Below the pieces are notes generated by a model, which saw only the letters and a list, made by a program, of their open reading frames with translations, ran no database searches and was not told the origin of the DNA. Below are positions 1-13,152 of a stretch of DNA of 30,000 nt, piece after piece. The stretch covers positions 7,958,332 to 7,988,331 of the forward strand of contig CM022675.1 in NCBI GenBank assembly GCA_012295275.1. The letters are read 5' to 3'. Source of the stretch: Chrysomallon squamiferum. Its lineage: Eukaryota > Mollusca > Gastropoda > Neomphalida > Peltospiridae. The translations under genes and the position numbers were made by a program. How positions within the stretch are numbered: the stretch's first letter is position 1; the number at the start of each line of letters is the position of its first letter.

Positions 1-136
1 AAAGAAGGAAGGAAAGAAAGAAAGAAAAATTAGAAATGAGGTTTACATAATTAAAATGGAAATCTTGAATGAAATGTAGGTGCATTATTACTATGTTTTT
101 TGATATTATTATTATTCTATACGATTATTATGTATA

Positions 137-281
<145 letters not shown>

Positions 282-283
282 CG

Positions 284-601
284 AAAGAAACATAGAGAGA
301 TAAAGATAGATAAGCTTAGTCAGACAGACAGATAAAGAAATAGCACATTTAAATTAAGAAGGGAAAAAGTTAACACACTTTTTTTTTCTCTCTCTAACTG
401 CTCAAAATGTTTTTGAACTCAGTAACCAGAATTGACGTCGATTATCTTCTTCGAGATTTCATTTCTGTAATCCGAGTCTGTAATTACATTCGTCAGTAAT
501 TTACGAAATTGCTCCAGAACCTATCTCCGTGATTCTTGTAAAATTACACTTCACCTCAATTATACACAGGGTATTTCGCAAACTCAAATGAACGCGTAAA
601 T
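284..601. other. Low-copy spacer between opposed GA and CT tracts
   Basis: This stretch is AT-rich sequence of ordinary complexity, starting with a residual GATA/GACA-rich tail (290-335). I see no open frame of useful length, no tRNA-like structure and no element ends. It separates a GA tract from a CT tract that is its inverted counterpart. Confidence 0.6.
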
Positions 602-702
<101 letters not shown>

Positions 703-779
703 TACATATGTATCTATCTATTTATGTATGTATGTATATATATATATCTATATATTTATGACTCTATCTCTATTTGATC

Positions 780-1500
780 TGGGCAAAAAAAAAAAAAAAA
801 AAAAAAACGGGCATCGGAAAAATAATGACACCGGAAAAAAAGAAATGATACTCAGAAGAAAAAAACAAAAAAGATACTGTGAAAATGTAAAAGAGGAATA
901 ATGTGTTGCTATTGTTATTAATTTAATCATAAACTGTTTGTAATTCAGTTCAATTCTTAATCTAATTTTGTTTTTTAAAATAAGTTTAGTTAATATAATT
1001 TGTGTCACATTTTGTAACTCCGTATTTTTAATTTTCTTTTATAATATTATTAGAATAGATTGCATTATTACTAAAATAAAAAAAAACAAAATAAAAGTTT
1101 AAAAGTAAAATAAAACAGAATTAACAAAAAAAAAAAAAAAAAATAAAGAAAGAAAAAAAAAAGAAACTAAGAAACAAAACATAAACAAAGAAAAAAAAAA
1201 CCAAAAAAAAAAAAAAACAAAAGAAGAGAAAAAAACACAAAGATAAAAAGAAATGTTAGCAACCAACGAAATAATATGAATAATAATAAATAATAATAAT
1301 AATAAATATAACAATAATAATAACAATAACAACAACAACAACAACAACAATAACAATAACAATAACAGAAGAAGAAGAAGAAAAAAAACACGCTATACAA
1401 ATATCTGTTTGAAATCAGTGAGTATTGTGAAAACCAGGAAGAGCTCTGACAACTGACACTGTGCGTTTTCTTTTCTCTCCTGACAGCAAAATCTGACACT
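780..1500. repeat. A-rich and AAT/AAC low-complexity tract
   Basis: The stretch holds poly(A) runs (785-807, 1126-1142, 1191-1217) and A-rich purine sequence. A compound AAT/AAC/AAG triplet array lies at about 1276-1390. The minus-strand open frames here are poly-Leu, poly-Phe and poly-Cys read-through and are not genes. Confidence 0.85.
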
Positions 1501-1850
1501 TTGAATCAACAAACCAATTTCACAGTCGACGTGATGCACAGACAGAAACAGTGACGCGCGAGACAATTAGCATCAAACTTCGTACGTTTCCGTATAAGAC
1601 TGAATTCGAGCGATAAACGCCTTTATATAAAGTGCCATTAAGAGCCACTCTTTCTACGCTATGAGCTAATTAAAGCGAGTCTCGTGAGGAAATACCGGGC
1701 GTAGATTGTGGAATTACGTCGAAAGAGACTTACGACAAGCGTGAGATGAGCCCACATGGTGTTAATGCATCCTTTAATTTACGTCCTCTTTGAAACTTAC
1801 GACATTTTTTGGTTGATGTGACGTCAACTGGGCTCATCAGAATTTGAGTC
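1500..1850. other. Low-copy island with a perfect CRE palindrome
   Basis: This is about 350 bp of balanced-complexity, CpG-containing sequence between repeat tracts. A perfect TGACGTCA (cAMP-response-element type palindrome) lies at 1819-1826. Several ACGTC/TTACG words occur upstream. No open frame of note is present. Such islands could be regulatory or exon-adjacent DNA, but nothing in the sequence settles this. Confidence 0.35.
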
Positions 1851-1869
1851 TGTGTATGTCAAAATATCT

Positions 1870-2135
<266 letters not shown>

Positions 2136-2219
2136 ATCTGTCTGTATCACCTCGCAAACTGAGATGTGGACAGCTTCACCAAATTAGACTTCAAGTCACT
2201 GAATCTCAAAACGCGGCGT

Positions 2220-2670
2220 GAAATTATTAAAATCAACCGCAGCAATAAATAAAATAAAAAATAAAAAAATAAAAAAATAAAGAAAACATTAGTTTAACTT
2301 TTCGATTATTTATGTAGAGAAGTTTTAATTTATTTATTTATTAACTTTCTTTTTCTTCTTCTTCCTTTTTTTTTTTTTCTTCTTCTTCTTCTTCTTCTTC
2401 TTAATTATTAGTTTATTTACTATATTTTTTATTATTTCTTTTCTGTTTAAAAAATCAAACAAATAAACAAAAGCAAAAAACAACAACAAACAAACAATTT
2501 AAACAAAAAACAATATACAGAAACAAACAAAAAAATCTCCTTAAATTATGTGGTCCGTGTTCTTAATGCTACTCTGTATTAAAAAAAAGATAAAAAAAAG
2601 AAGAAAAAAAAACCCCCAGAAAATGAAAAAGCAAATAGCAAAAAAAAAAGAAAAAGAATAAAAGAAGAAG
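2220..2670. repeat. A/T-rich low-complexity tract with (TTC)n
   Basis: The stretch contains AAAT/AAAAT-rich DNA (2240-2285), a TTTA run (2325-2342), a CTT/TTC array with a T run (2349-2402) and A-rich CAAA repeats (2450-2540). Further A-rich purine DNA runs to 2670. No gene is seen. Confidence 0.8.
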
Positions 2671-3015
2671 AATGGAGATTTATCGCTGACAGCTCCACTG
2701 AGAGGATTACACGACCGTCATCCTCTTTATTCAGCCTTCTTAACGTCAACCAGAAACCTCACTCTTCTGTCACTGGCGAGATTCGATCCCTGTTGCCAGA
2801 GAGACTGGTTGTCCAGGGTCGGGCTGGTTAGTGACTGTTTGGAAACAGGATAGACTAGGTCTCTTCTTCACTTTGACAGCCTAATCCTGCTGCCTGTGAC
2901 AGAGATGTCGTTTTAACAGTCTCAGAACTGTGAGGTCCGTTTCAAACCGAAACACTTTTATGAATTGGATTCTCGAAATGGCTCTGGTTATGCTGACAAG
3001 CTAAGACCTTAAAAC
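2671..3015. other. Low-copy island, B-box-like word, unrecognised
   Basis: This is about 340 bp of non-repetitive sequence bounded by an A-rich tract on the left and a T-rich tract on the right. It contains GATTCGATCCC near 2772-2782, which resembles a tRNA/SINE B box. The word lies between short complementary arms (CTGGC and GCCAG). I could not find a convincing A box 30-60 bp upstream. It may be a degraded short interspersed element or simply unique DNA. Confidence 0.25.
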
Positions 3016-3018
3016 ATC

Positions 3019-3023
3019 TTCTT

Positions 3024-3056
<33 letters not shown>

Positions 3057-3415
3057 TTTATCTTATTACGTTTTCGTTTTATTAATTTGTTTTTGGTGCT
3101 GTTTTTGTTTTGTTTTTTTTTTTTCGTTTTTGTTTTCTCCCTTTTTTTCGTTTTTTTTTTTATAATTACGTAGTATTTTCATTTTATGAGCGGATTTATT
3201 TTTATTGTTCATGTTGTTGTTGTTGATATTGTTGTTGTTACTAATATTGTTATTATATTATTATTATCATCATCATCATCATCATCATTATTTAATATTT
3301 TTTTATGAATACATAATTTGTAATTTTTTTTTTATAATTATTACTTTCTTTTTAAGTTTGATTTCTATTTATTTATTTCATTTCATTTTTGAGCACCTAG
3401 ACAGTATCTCTTAAT

Positions 3416-3451
<36 letters not shown>

Positions 3452-3550
3452 CGTACATATATTATACATATATATATATGTATGTATATTAATTTTAAAT
3501 TATATTAATTAATTTTCATTCTTTATTTCTTTTATTCATGCATTTATTTA
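3019..3550. repeat. T-rich, TTG/ATC triplet and (AT)n tract
   Basis: Poly(T) blocks (3025-3060 and 3112-3163) are followed by GTT/ATT triplets, a short ATC array (3265-3288) and an (AT)n tract at about 3419-3446 with TACATA extensions. All of it is low complexity, and the 69-residue frame here is repeat read-through. Confidence 0.85.
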
Positions 3551-3870
3551 TTATTTATTCATTCATTCATCAATCAATCCATTCATTCATTCGTTTGTTC
3601 ATTCATCCTATCCATTCATTCATTCACGTATCTCCGCATTTCGTAGTTTAATATATCGTACTCTTGTACTCTCAAGTATCTTCTCAACTCTCTCATTCTT
3701 CCATTCAACACTGTACTCATTCATTCGTCCTGTCTCTCATTCATTCATCCATCGATCCATCCATTCATTCATCCATCCATTCATTCATTCATTCATTCAC
3801 TCATTCTCATATCTCCGTACCTCCATAGCTTAATACATCGTACACCAACCAGTACTCTCACCACATTCAA
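3540..3870 (+). repeat. 181-bp tandem duplication in a (TTCA)n/(TCCA)n array
   Basis: CATT/CATC tetramer arrays lead into TCTCCGCATT at 3631 and again, diverged, into TCTCCGTACC at 3812. Each is followed by TAATAYATCGTAC and then by ACTCTCA. The two units are 181 bp apart. The second unit has the denser tetramer array (3735-3807). Confidence 0.8.
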
Positions 3871-4162
3871 ACTAATACTATCCAAATTCACTTATACCAC
3901 CTAACACTTCTTTCTTCAAAGACCTTACAACTGCTATGCAATCAAATCGTTGTTTCGTTATCACTACTCTACACTGAAAGATCCACTGCAAACCAAACAG
4001 AGTGCAGTTGGATGTCGAAAGCTGGGAATCAGAAGTAAAATCAGATGTGTCGACCTCTGCTGGTGTCACGGGAAAACCTCTGTTTTACGAAACGTCTCGA
4101 AAGTTGACCCCCGATTCCTCGAACACTCGGCGAAGCGATCACGGAGCCGTTTTATTCAATTT

Positions 4163-4412
4163 GACGTAACGTTATTGGTCACGCATGAGTGACGTAACGT
4201 TATTATTATTCACGCATGAGCGACGAGACAATTTAATAATAAAGATTACCGATCGTGGTTTAATATATTTACAGGGGTGTTTTGTTGTTGTTGTTTATTT
4301 TTTATTTTTTGTGGGTTTTTTTTTTTTTTTCGTTGTGTTGTGCAAACCAGGTTATACGTAAAAAATTTTGACAAGTTTAAGTAACATAAAGTTATTCGTT
4401 ACGCTTGAGTGA
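4163..4412 (+). repeat. 28-31 bp motif repeat with CRE-like half-sites
   Basis: A unit starting GACGTAACGTTATT and ending CACGCATGAGTGA begins at 4163 and again at 4191, where a TTATTATT insertion lengthens it. A third, diverged copy (GTAACATAAAGTTATTCG, then TTACGCTTGAGTGAC) lies at 4381-4412. TGACGTAA cores are CRE/ATF-like in sequence. Function is unknown. Confidence 0.65.
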
Positions 4413-4425
4413 CTTTTAAAAAAAA

Positions 4426-4495
4426 AAAGAAACATTATTGAACGTGCTTGTGATATTCGGTGGTTATTTAACTTTTTTTTTTTTTTTTTTTCCTT

Positions 4496-4526
<31 letters not shown>

Positions 4527-5040
4527 TTTTTTTTTGTGCATTTCATATATTCCCGTACGTAATTTGAAAATTAATATAAAATAAATATATACAGTTATGC
4601 ATTCTCTTTTAATGAATCGTATTTTTCATTACTGTGTTGTATTGTACTATTTTTTTTTATTTTATTATGCTGTATCTGCTTTTGTACTGTACGATACTAC
4701 ATTGTGGTAATTTATTTCTGTGCGGCATTAAATCGCGTTGAACTAGTTAATAATAAATTGCGCTGTCTTCAACAAGGACGTATGGATTGTTTGATGTTGT
4801 ATAGTAAATCATTCCGTAACTTATTTAACACTGAAATGCTTTCTGTTCTACAACTCATTGTTTAGCTATGCTGCAGTGTTGTTTTTCATCTTTGATTTGA
4901 ATGTTGTTGTTGTTACTTGTATATTGTGTAATATTATATTCTGCGTATTGCATAGTCTTGCTAGTATTGCATTGTGTTCTGTGACATTGTATTTTAGATA
5001 TTGCATTGTCCTGCTCTGTACTCCCGTTTCATTTTTCTCG
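4426..5040. repeat. T-rich tract, (TTTA)n and degenerate ATTGT DNA
   Basis: The stretch holds a poly(T) run (4472-4491) and a (TTTA)n array (4494-4530). From about 4620 to 5040, TATTG/ATTGT pentamer words recur (TGTATTGTACT, TTGCATTGTGTT, GACATTGTATTT). This pentamer is the complement of the ACAAT word that fills 7680-8890. Confidence 0.5.
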
Positions 5041-7200
<2,160 letters not shown>

Positions 7201-7224
7201 CTGCATGCCAGTAAAAGGATTGGA

Positions 7225-7680
7225 TACGATTAATGATATGTCTTTGTTACATTATGATGCGATACGACACGATGTATGCTATGATAAGATACGAAACAAT
7301 ACGGCAGAATGAATATATGACATTACATACGATGCTATAGTGTATAATGTTACTGATTAGGACATGATAGAGTTGAAAAGGATACGTTAAGATATAACTG
7401 GGTATGATGCATAGGATGAACTCAATATGCTTATGATGGCATAGGATAGAACAGGATAAACAGTCACAGAACATTGTAGTGTACAACGTTACTGAAACGA
7501 GTACGGAATCGTACAATACGATGTAAATCGATACGACCCGACATGCTATGATATTACGATTTACGATTGATATGGTTACGATAATGATAAATCAGGATTG
7601 AAATATAAACAACTGGATGGAAGAACATGCGGTGAGGTGTGATAATATGTAAGAAATCACAACAGAATCCGGTACAATAG
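7225..7680. repeat. Degenerate GATAC pentanucleotide domain
   Basis: Words such as GATACGATTAATG, GATGCGATACGAC and GATAAGATACGAAAC recur with no fixed register. This is an old, mutated pentanucleotide array. It passes without a clear boundary into the ACAAT-type domain. The 89-codon minus-strand frame is repeat read-through. Confidence 0.7.
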
Positions 7681-8895
7681 TTATTGCAATATAGTATTAA
7701 ACCTATTAGTACCGTATAAAATAATTAGTACAATAACACAATGCAATACAGTTACAATACAATATACAGTACAACACTATAATATAATTACAATATAAAA
7801 CAACACAATACAAGGCAATATAGAGTATAGCACAATACAGTTACAAAACAACAGATAGTACAACACAATAGAATATAATTACAATATGATACAACATAGC
7901 ACAAGGCAATATAGAGTACAACAAAATACAGTATAATTACAATACAATGTTCTACAATGAAAGACTGATATAAAACAGTATAGAATACAGCACCTTACAG
8001 TATAATTCAGTAACTACTGTACAATACAATACAAAACAGTTCAGTTACAAGAAAATAGAGTATACAACACAATACAATAAAATACAATAGAGTACAATAC
8101 AATACAAAACAGTACAGATACAAGAAGATATAGGTAACAACACAATGCAATGAAATACAGTAATGACAGTACAATACAATACAAAACAGTTCAGATACAA
8201 GAAAATAAAGAATTCAATACAATATAATAAAGTTTAATTAAAATACAAATCACTGACATATAATACAACAGAGAGTTTAACAGAAAACAATATAATTACA
8301 ATACAATACACTGCAATGCAGAGCAGTTACAAGACAAAATATTAATATATACAAAATACAACACAATACCATACAACACAATATAGTACAGCTGCTTTAT
8401 AATACACAGTACAAAAACATACAAAAGAGTTAGAATACGAAACAGAGCACAAACCTATACATGATTTCAATACAATACAAGAGAGTGTGAGACAATTAAA
8501 ATACAATACAATACAATAAAGACAGTATAATACAATTAAATTACAGTACAATACAAGACAGTATGATACAATTAAAATATAATTACAAGAAACTTTGAGA
8601 CAATTAAAATACAATACAATACAAGACAATTTCAGGCAATTAAAATGTAGTACAATACAAGACAGTATTAGACAGTCAACTACAATACAATACAATTACA
8701 AGACAATGTGAGACAATTAAAATACAATACAATACAACACAGTGTGAGACAATTAAAATACAATGCAAGACAGTATTAGACAATTAAAAATACAGTACAG
8801 TACAATAGAATACAAGACAGAGTAAGACAGTTAAAATACAATACAATACAATTACAAGACAGTGTGAGATAATTAAAATACAATACAATAAAAAA
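7680..8895 (+). repeat. Degenerate (ACAAT)n domain with 31-47 bp higher-order units
   Basis: About 1.2 kb is built from ACAAT, ACAGT and ATACA words. From about 8480 the word GACAATTAAAATACAA (or a variant) recurs at 8491, 8565, 8599, 8634, 8712, 8748, 8779, 8826 and 8868. This gives an irregular higher-order period of roughly 31-47 bp that usually includes GACAGTRTGA. The 117-codon minus frame (8342-8695) simply reads this repeat as LSCIVLYFNCL-like units. Confidence 0.85.
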
Positions 8896-8924
8896 AGATG
8901 TAGTAAAACTTTTATTCTGCATTG

Positions 8925-9540
8925 GAAACAAGAAAGCCGATCACGTGTCATACGCTGACGTGCACGTGCACGTGCAACGTTAGCTTGTCAGGTTATTAAT
9001 TTAAAACGTACTTCTCGCAGCGTCTTCTGATTAGGCGAACAAACAACGTGGGCCACGACGGCAGCGAAACAACGTATATGTGCAAGAGAGGAGAGATTTA
9101 TCACGCATGCCTTGTTTTCTCGCCCCGAGAGTGATGATTTCCATTAATTTTTTTTTTTGACTCAAATCAAGATGGTCACATTTTTAACTCGTCGGATCCC
9201 GTTTCCTATCCCGAATGTGGCAGGAATTACCGAGCGGGCTGAACGACACGTGTTCGCTGCCTTGATGAGCCGAATCTCGCGGATTAATGGGGACTTTCAA
9301 TCTTCAAGCCATGTTACCGGATGCAATGATGTTTACGTACCTCCAGAGACGAGAGTTCGTCACGGGCGGATTACGCAAATGTAATGACCGAGCTAGCTTA
9401 TGTATTCGATAATAAGGCGCATGCACGAACGTGCGTTTAACCTCTACGAGTAAACATGCGGATATAACTCTTTGTCAATATTCATTCTGGACGTTATTTT
9501 TGCACGTACGTATGCGCGCACATGTCTATTATTCTATCTA
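8925..9540. promoter_or_regulatory. CpG-containing low-copy island with CACGTG E-box cluster
   Basis: This is the densest CpG-containing stretch of the window. CACGTG palindromes lie at 8942-8947, 8963-8968, 8969-8974 and 9247-9252; the middle two form a GCACGTGCACGTGC block. CACGTG is bound by bHLH and bHLH-Zip factors (Myc/Max, USF, CLOCK families) in animals. The plus strand has a 75-codon frame (9157-9384) that I do not recognise. A promoter, enhancer or exon is possible, but I see no TATA box or initiator that fixes a start site. Confidence 0.3.
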
Positions 9541-9578
9541 CCTATTCGTTTTGTGTTACCGATGTAAATACTAGTTTG

Positions 9579-10270
9579 CTTAATTTTTTTTTTTTTTTTT
9601 TTTTTCGTTTGAGTTCTTAAATGAGATTTGGCGTTTATGTTTGTTTTTAATTTTAATTAAAATCATTTCTTTTGTAGTGGGTGGTTTTTTTTTTTTTTTT
9701 TTCTTCTTCCTCAATGTTCGTATTAAATGAACAGTTATATTAATAGGTGTATTCAAACAGCGACGGAAAATAGCTTATTTGATCAACGTAAATGTCGTCA
9801 AGCACATTAACATACACAGATGATTAACATACGTGAACTCCAGCAAGTACACAAACTCACAGGATTACAGAATCAAATTATACAGTCAAAAATACCTAAT
9901 CACAAAAAACCACAAAAAACACAAAAAACAGATAAAAATACAAAAAATACCCCAAAACAAAACACATTAATACATATAATAACACACTCAGACAACTAGG
10001 ATTCACACTGTAACACAGCATGCACACGCACTCGCACTCACGCACACGTACTCAATACTATAATATAACACAGAAGAGACTAACGTGTAATATATTCGTT
10101 TGCTACTGAGGCAGTGAGTTTACGTAACGACATTTTCTTCTGAGAAGTTAAGACGCTGGGTTTTTATTGTGCGTGTGCGTGTGTGTGCAATCTCTGGTAT
10201 TTTTTTCTGCTTGTGTTTGAACCACAGCAGGATCAGATCTGAAGAAAACTAATCACTAAGAAGGCATCAG
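9579..10270. other. T-runs then A/CA-rich low-complexity DNA, little else
   Basis: Poly(T) runs (9583-9605 and 9686-9702) lie at the left. CAAAAAAC-rich DNA occupies 9899-9960, CACA/CTCACG-rich DNA about 10000-10060, and a short GT-rich patch 10168-10188. No gene is seen. Confidence 0.6.
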
Positions 10271-10278
10271 CATCAACA

Positions 10279-10451
10279 CGTTGTTGTTGTTGTTATTATT
10301 ATTATTATTATTATCTTCTTTTTTTTTGTGAAAATTTAAAAAAAAAAAAAAAAAAAAAAATCGAAAATCCAGAAAAGAATAGATATAGAAAAAAAAAGCT
10401 GAGAGAACAATAAAATGTCAAAAGTTCAAAAAAAAAAAAAAAAAAAAAAAT
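10279..10451. repeat. (TTG)n-(TTA)n triplets and poly(A) runs
   Basis: GTT triplets (10279-10293) turn into ATT triplets (10294-10314), followed by A runs at 10339-10360 and 10429-10450. Confidence 0.9.
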
Positions 10452-11150
10452 ATTATTTTCCTTTCACTCTAATGAATCTCAGTTATCGTCATTGTCGTCA
10501 TTCCTGTTATGGTCATCGACATCATCGACATCGTCATCGTCATGTTGTTGTTGTTTTTATTATTATTATTCTGTGTCACCACTCCTACAGATTTTAAAAA
10601 GATTTTCAGAACCATCTCTTGAACGCGTTCACTTAAACTTAAATAAAGGACACATTTGCGACAAACAATCAAAATGATTTTCCCATAAAGTTTTATCATA
10701 AAATGATTAAGCCATTAACAGGAACACTTAAATCGCCATATTTGATTTATATGTACATTCATCCAATTTTTTTTTCCACGGTCATTTGTTAATGCTGCAT
10801 TAATTGCCGTCCATCATACAAATACAAAAAAAACGAGCCAAAGTTGAATGGAAAACAATAAATCAAACTGGATTGCGAGCGGTTTATGGTTTAGAGTAAT
10901 GATAATGATATACGTTTATATTCGAGATAAATGGATGTAAACAAAAGATTGCATCTTCATCCCGTTTTTCGTTTGCAGAACTTCCTTTTAGGTAAACATA
11001 ATCATCGGGTGAGAAATTTCGTGCAATTTAGAAATTTTTTTTTTTTGGGTTTCTTTTGAAGTTACGAGGTGAAAGACCGAACGAAAAATGAATGCCCGTA
11101 TGATAAAGAAAATTGCTTGAATTCATTGCAAGTGTTAGAAACATTATTGC
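10452..11150. other. Low-copy AT-rich sequence with a short ATC/GTC patch
   Basis: A CATCGACATCGTC-type triplet patch with GTT/ATT triplets lies at 10488-10572. From 10573 to 11150 the DNA is ordinary AT-rich sequence. No frame longer than 76 codons is present, and those over the triplet patch are read-through. Confidence 0.5.
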
Positions 11151-11156
11151 ATCATG

Positions 11157-11195
11157 ATTTCTCTCTCTCTTTCTCCGTCCCTCCCTTCTCTCCCC

Positions 11196-11235
<40 letters not shown>
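11157..11235 (+). repeat. Interrupted (CT)n microsatellite
   Basis: CT-rich DNA contains an uninterrupted tract at 11201-11232. TCTG/TCTA tetramers follow at about 11361-11420. Confidence 0.93.
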
Positions 11236-11485
11236 CTCTATATGTGTGTATCTTTATCCTTATATTTGCATTTCTCTTTTTCTTGCGCTTAGTTCATCTC
11301 TCCTCTATTACTCTATCCGTCCAGCCATCCTCCCGTCAGTGTAACTTGTCCTTCGACCGTGTCTGTCTGTCTGTCTGTCTTTCCTTCTGTCTATCTGTCT
11401 GTCAGTACATCTGTCTAGCTAGCTATATCACTATCTACTCATCTGCTTTTCTCTCGATTGGCTATTCTGGTCCTGTCCGTATACG

Positions 11486-11510
11486 TATATGTGTGTGTGT
11501 GTATGTGTGC

Positions 11511-11545
<35 letters not shown>
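11486..11545 (+). repeat. (GT)n microsatellite
   Basis: This is a GT dinucleotide array with TATG and GCGT interruptions in its left third and a pure right part (11513-11545). Confidence 0.95.
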
Positions 11546-11547
<2 letters not shown>

Positions 11548-11756
11548 GATCCTAATCGTTAATCTGTTGATAGATTTGTAATCGTATTGCTTGTTATAAA
11601 TTTGCATCTTACTCCTACTCTGTTTCTAAATCACATTTAACAGACTCAGCGAAACTTTCCCAGATTAATCAATCAGCCCTTTTCGCCTTCAAAGACGTTT
11701 CAAACTAAGACGTTCTCTACTGTAAGCTTCTTTATCATTTTGTCTGATTTCCTCTA

Positions 11757-11910
<154 letters not shown>

Positions 11911-12117
11911 CTCTCTCTCTGTCTCTTTGTGTGTGTCTCTCTGTCAGTCTTCCCCTCTGTGTCTCTGTCTCTTTTTAGTCTCCTATCTCTTATAAACGTC
12001 TGACAAAATAATTTGAATTGGTTTGTTGGCCAAAAAAGTAAATTCATCTATTTCATTTTTTTTTTTTTTTTTATATAAAAATCAGAACTGGATAAGATTA
12101 ATATTATGGATGAGGCT

Positions 12118-12172
12118 GCTGATGAAGATGATGATGATAATAATAATAATAGATAATAATAGTAACAATAAC

Positions 12173-12259
<87 letters not shown>

Positions 12260-12328
12260 GTAATAATAATAATAATGAAAATAATAATATTAATAAAAAT
12301 AGTAGTAGTAGTAGTAATAGCATTAGTA

Positions 12329-12393
<65 letters not shown>

Positions 12394-12430
12394 AAGAAGA
12401 AGAAGAAGAAGAAGAAGATGAAGAAGAAGA
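12118..12430 (+). repeat. Compound (GAT)n-(AAT)n-(AGT)n-(AAG)n triplet array
   Basis: About 310 bp of triplets run in order through GAT (12121-12136), AAT with AAC variants (12137-12300), an AGT block (12300-12330), AAT (12330-12363) and AAG (12364-12427). Substitutions mostly change one triplet type to another. This keeps frames open and creates the long poly-Leu/Ile/Tyr/Asn frames, which are not genes. Confidence 0.97.
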
Positions 12431-12942
12431 AGGAGAAGAAAAACAAGAAGAGGAAGAACAAACATACTAACACGAGAAGACATTCATACAAACCAGAGAA
12501 CTGAAAACAGTATTAACTGTCCCGTGAATATTAATCGAACGTATAACGAACATCGATTATTGGATATCAACAAAATGCAAGAATTATCATTTTAGCGTGT
12601 AACAATGTTTATAAAGTTTTGTTCACTATTTGTGCAGACAGTCTGGTGTTGATTCAGCCATTATTTACAAACACTGTCTTGTTGTCTTTCGTTTCTCTAA
12701 AATATATTTGTATTTCTCTTGCGTAAACCAACACGAATATAACAATTTACCACCGGTGGATCGGTTACAATTTGAAGAAATTTTTTTACTTCTTTTTTTT
12801 TTTTTTTCTTCAAATCTACAGATTTTGTTTCTTTTAGAAGAAGAAGAAGAAGAAAGAAAGAAGAAAGAAAAATAAAAAGTAAAAATAAGAGAAACACGTT
12901 GCAGACTAAAAGAAAAACAGTAATAGTAATAGTTAGTGAATT
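12430..12942. other. Low-copy sequence with an 11-bp inverted repeat
   Basis: The main structure is ATTTGAAGAAA at 12770-12780 and its complement TTTCTTCAAAT at 12806-12816, enclosing a T-rich loop. A GAA/AAAG-rich patch follows at 12836-12890. No gene is seen. Confidence 0.5.
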
Positions 12943-13152
12943 GAGTCAACACAAACTCGGGCCGTGTTAACACAAGAAGTCACAGTGGCTTGATTTGTGT
13001 GTTTTTGCCAATCTAAGGAGCCGCGGTTGTTAACTTATGGATTTTATAGGAACTGGCGGGCACAGATTTTCGTTCTGTTACTAATACCGACAGCGTCATT
13101 ATAAACACATTTTAGAACTGACAGTATCTAAATTACCAACATTAAGTCTACA
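12943..13152 (+). mobile_element. Dispersed element copy A (149-bp identical core plus diverged tail)
   Basis: Positions 12943-13091 are identical, base for base by eye, to 16235-16383. The following ~60 bp are similar (roughly 80-85% with indels) up to the start of a hexamer array. The core begins GAGTCAACACAAACTCGG, contains the palindrome GTGTTAACAC (12964-12973), and ends near CTAATACCGAC. It has no open frame and no clear tRNA-type A/B boxes. Both copies lie in the same orientation and have an AT-rich hexamer array directly downstream. This resembles the microsatellite-associated non-autonomous elements known in molluscs, but I cannot assign a family. Confidence 0.75.

Noticed and set aside
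8342-8695. 117-codon minus-strand Cys/Leu-rich repeat protein
   Set aside because: It simply translates the degenerate ACAAT/31-47-bp repeat, and unit spacing varies with no regard for multiples of three.
9157-9384. 75-codon plus-strand frame in the CpG-containing island
   Set aside because: Composition is normal but no family is recognised. It could be an exon only if transcript data show it.
12048-12491. 147- and 133-codon poly-Leu/Ile/Tyr frames resembling membrane segments
   Set aside because: Hydrophobicity comes from reading AAT/AAG triplets on the minus strand.
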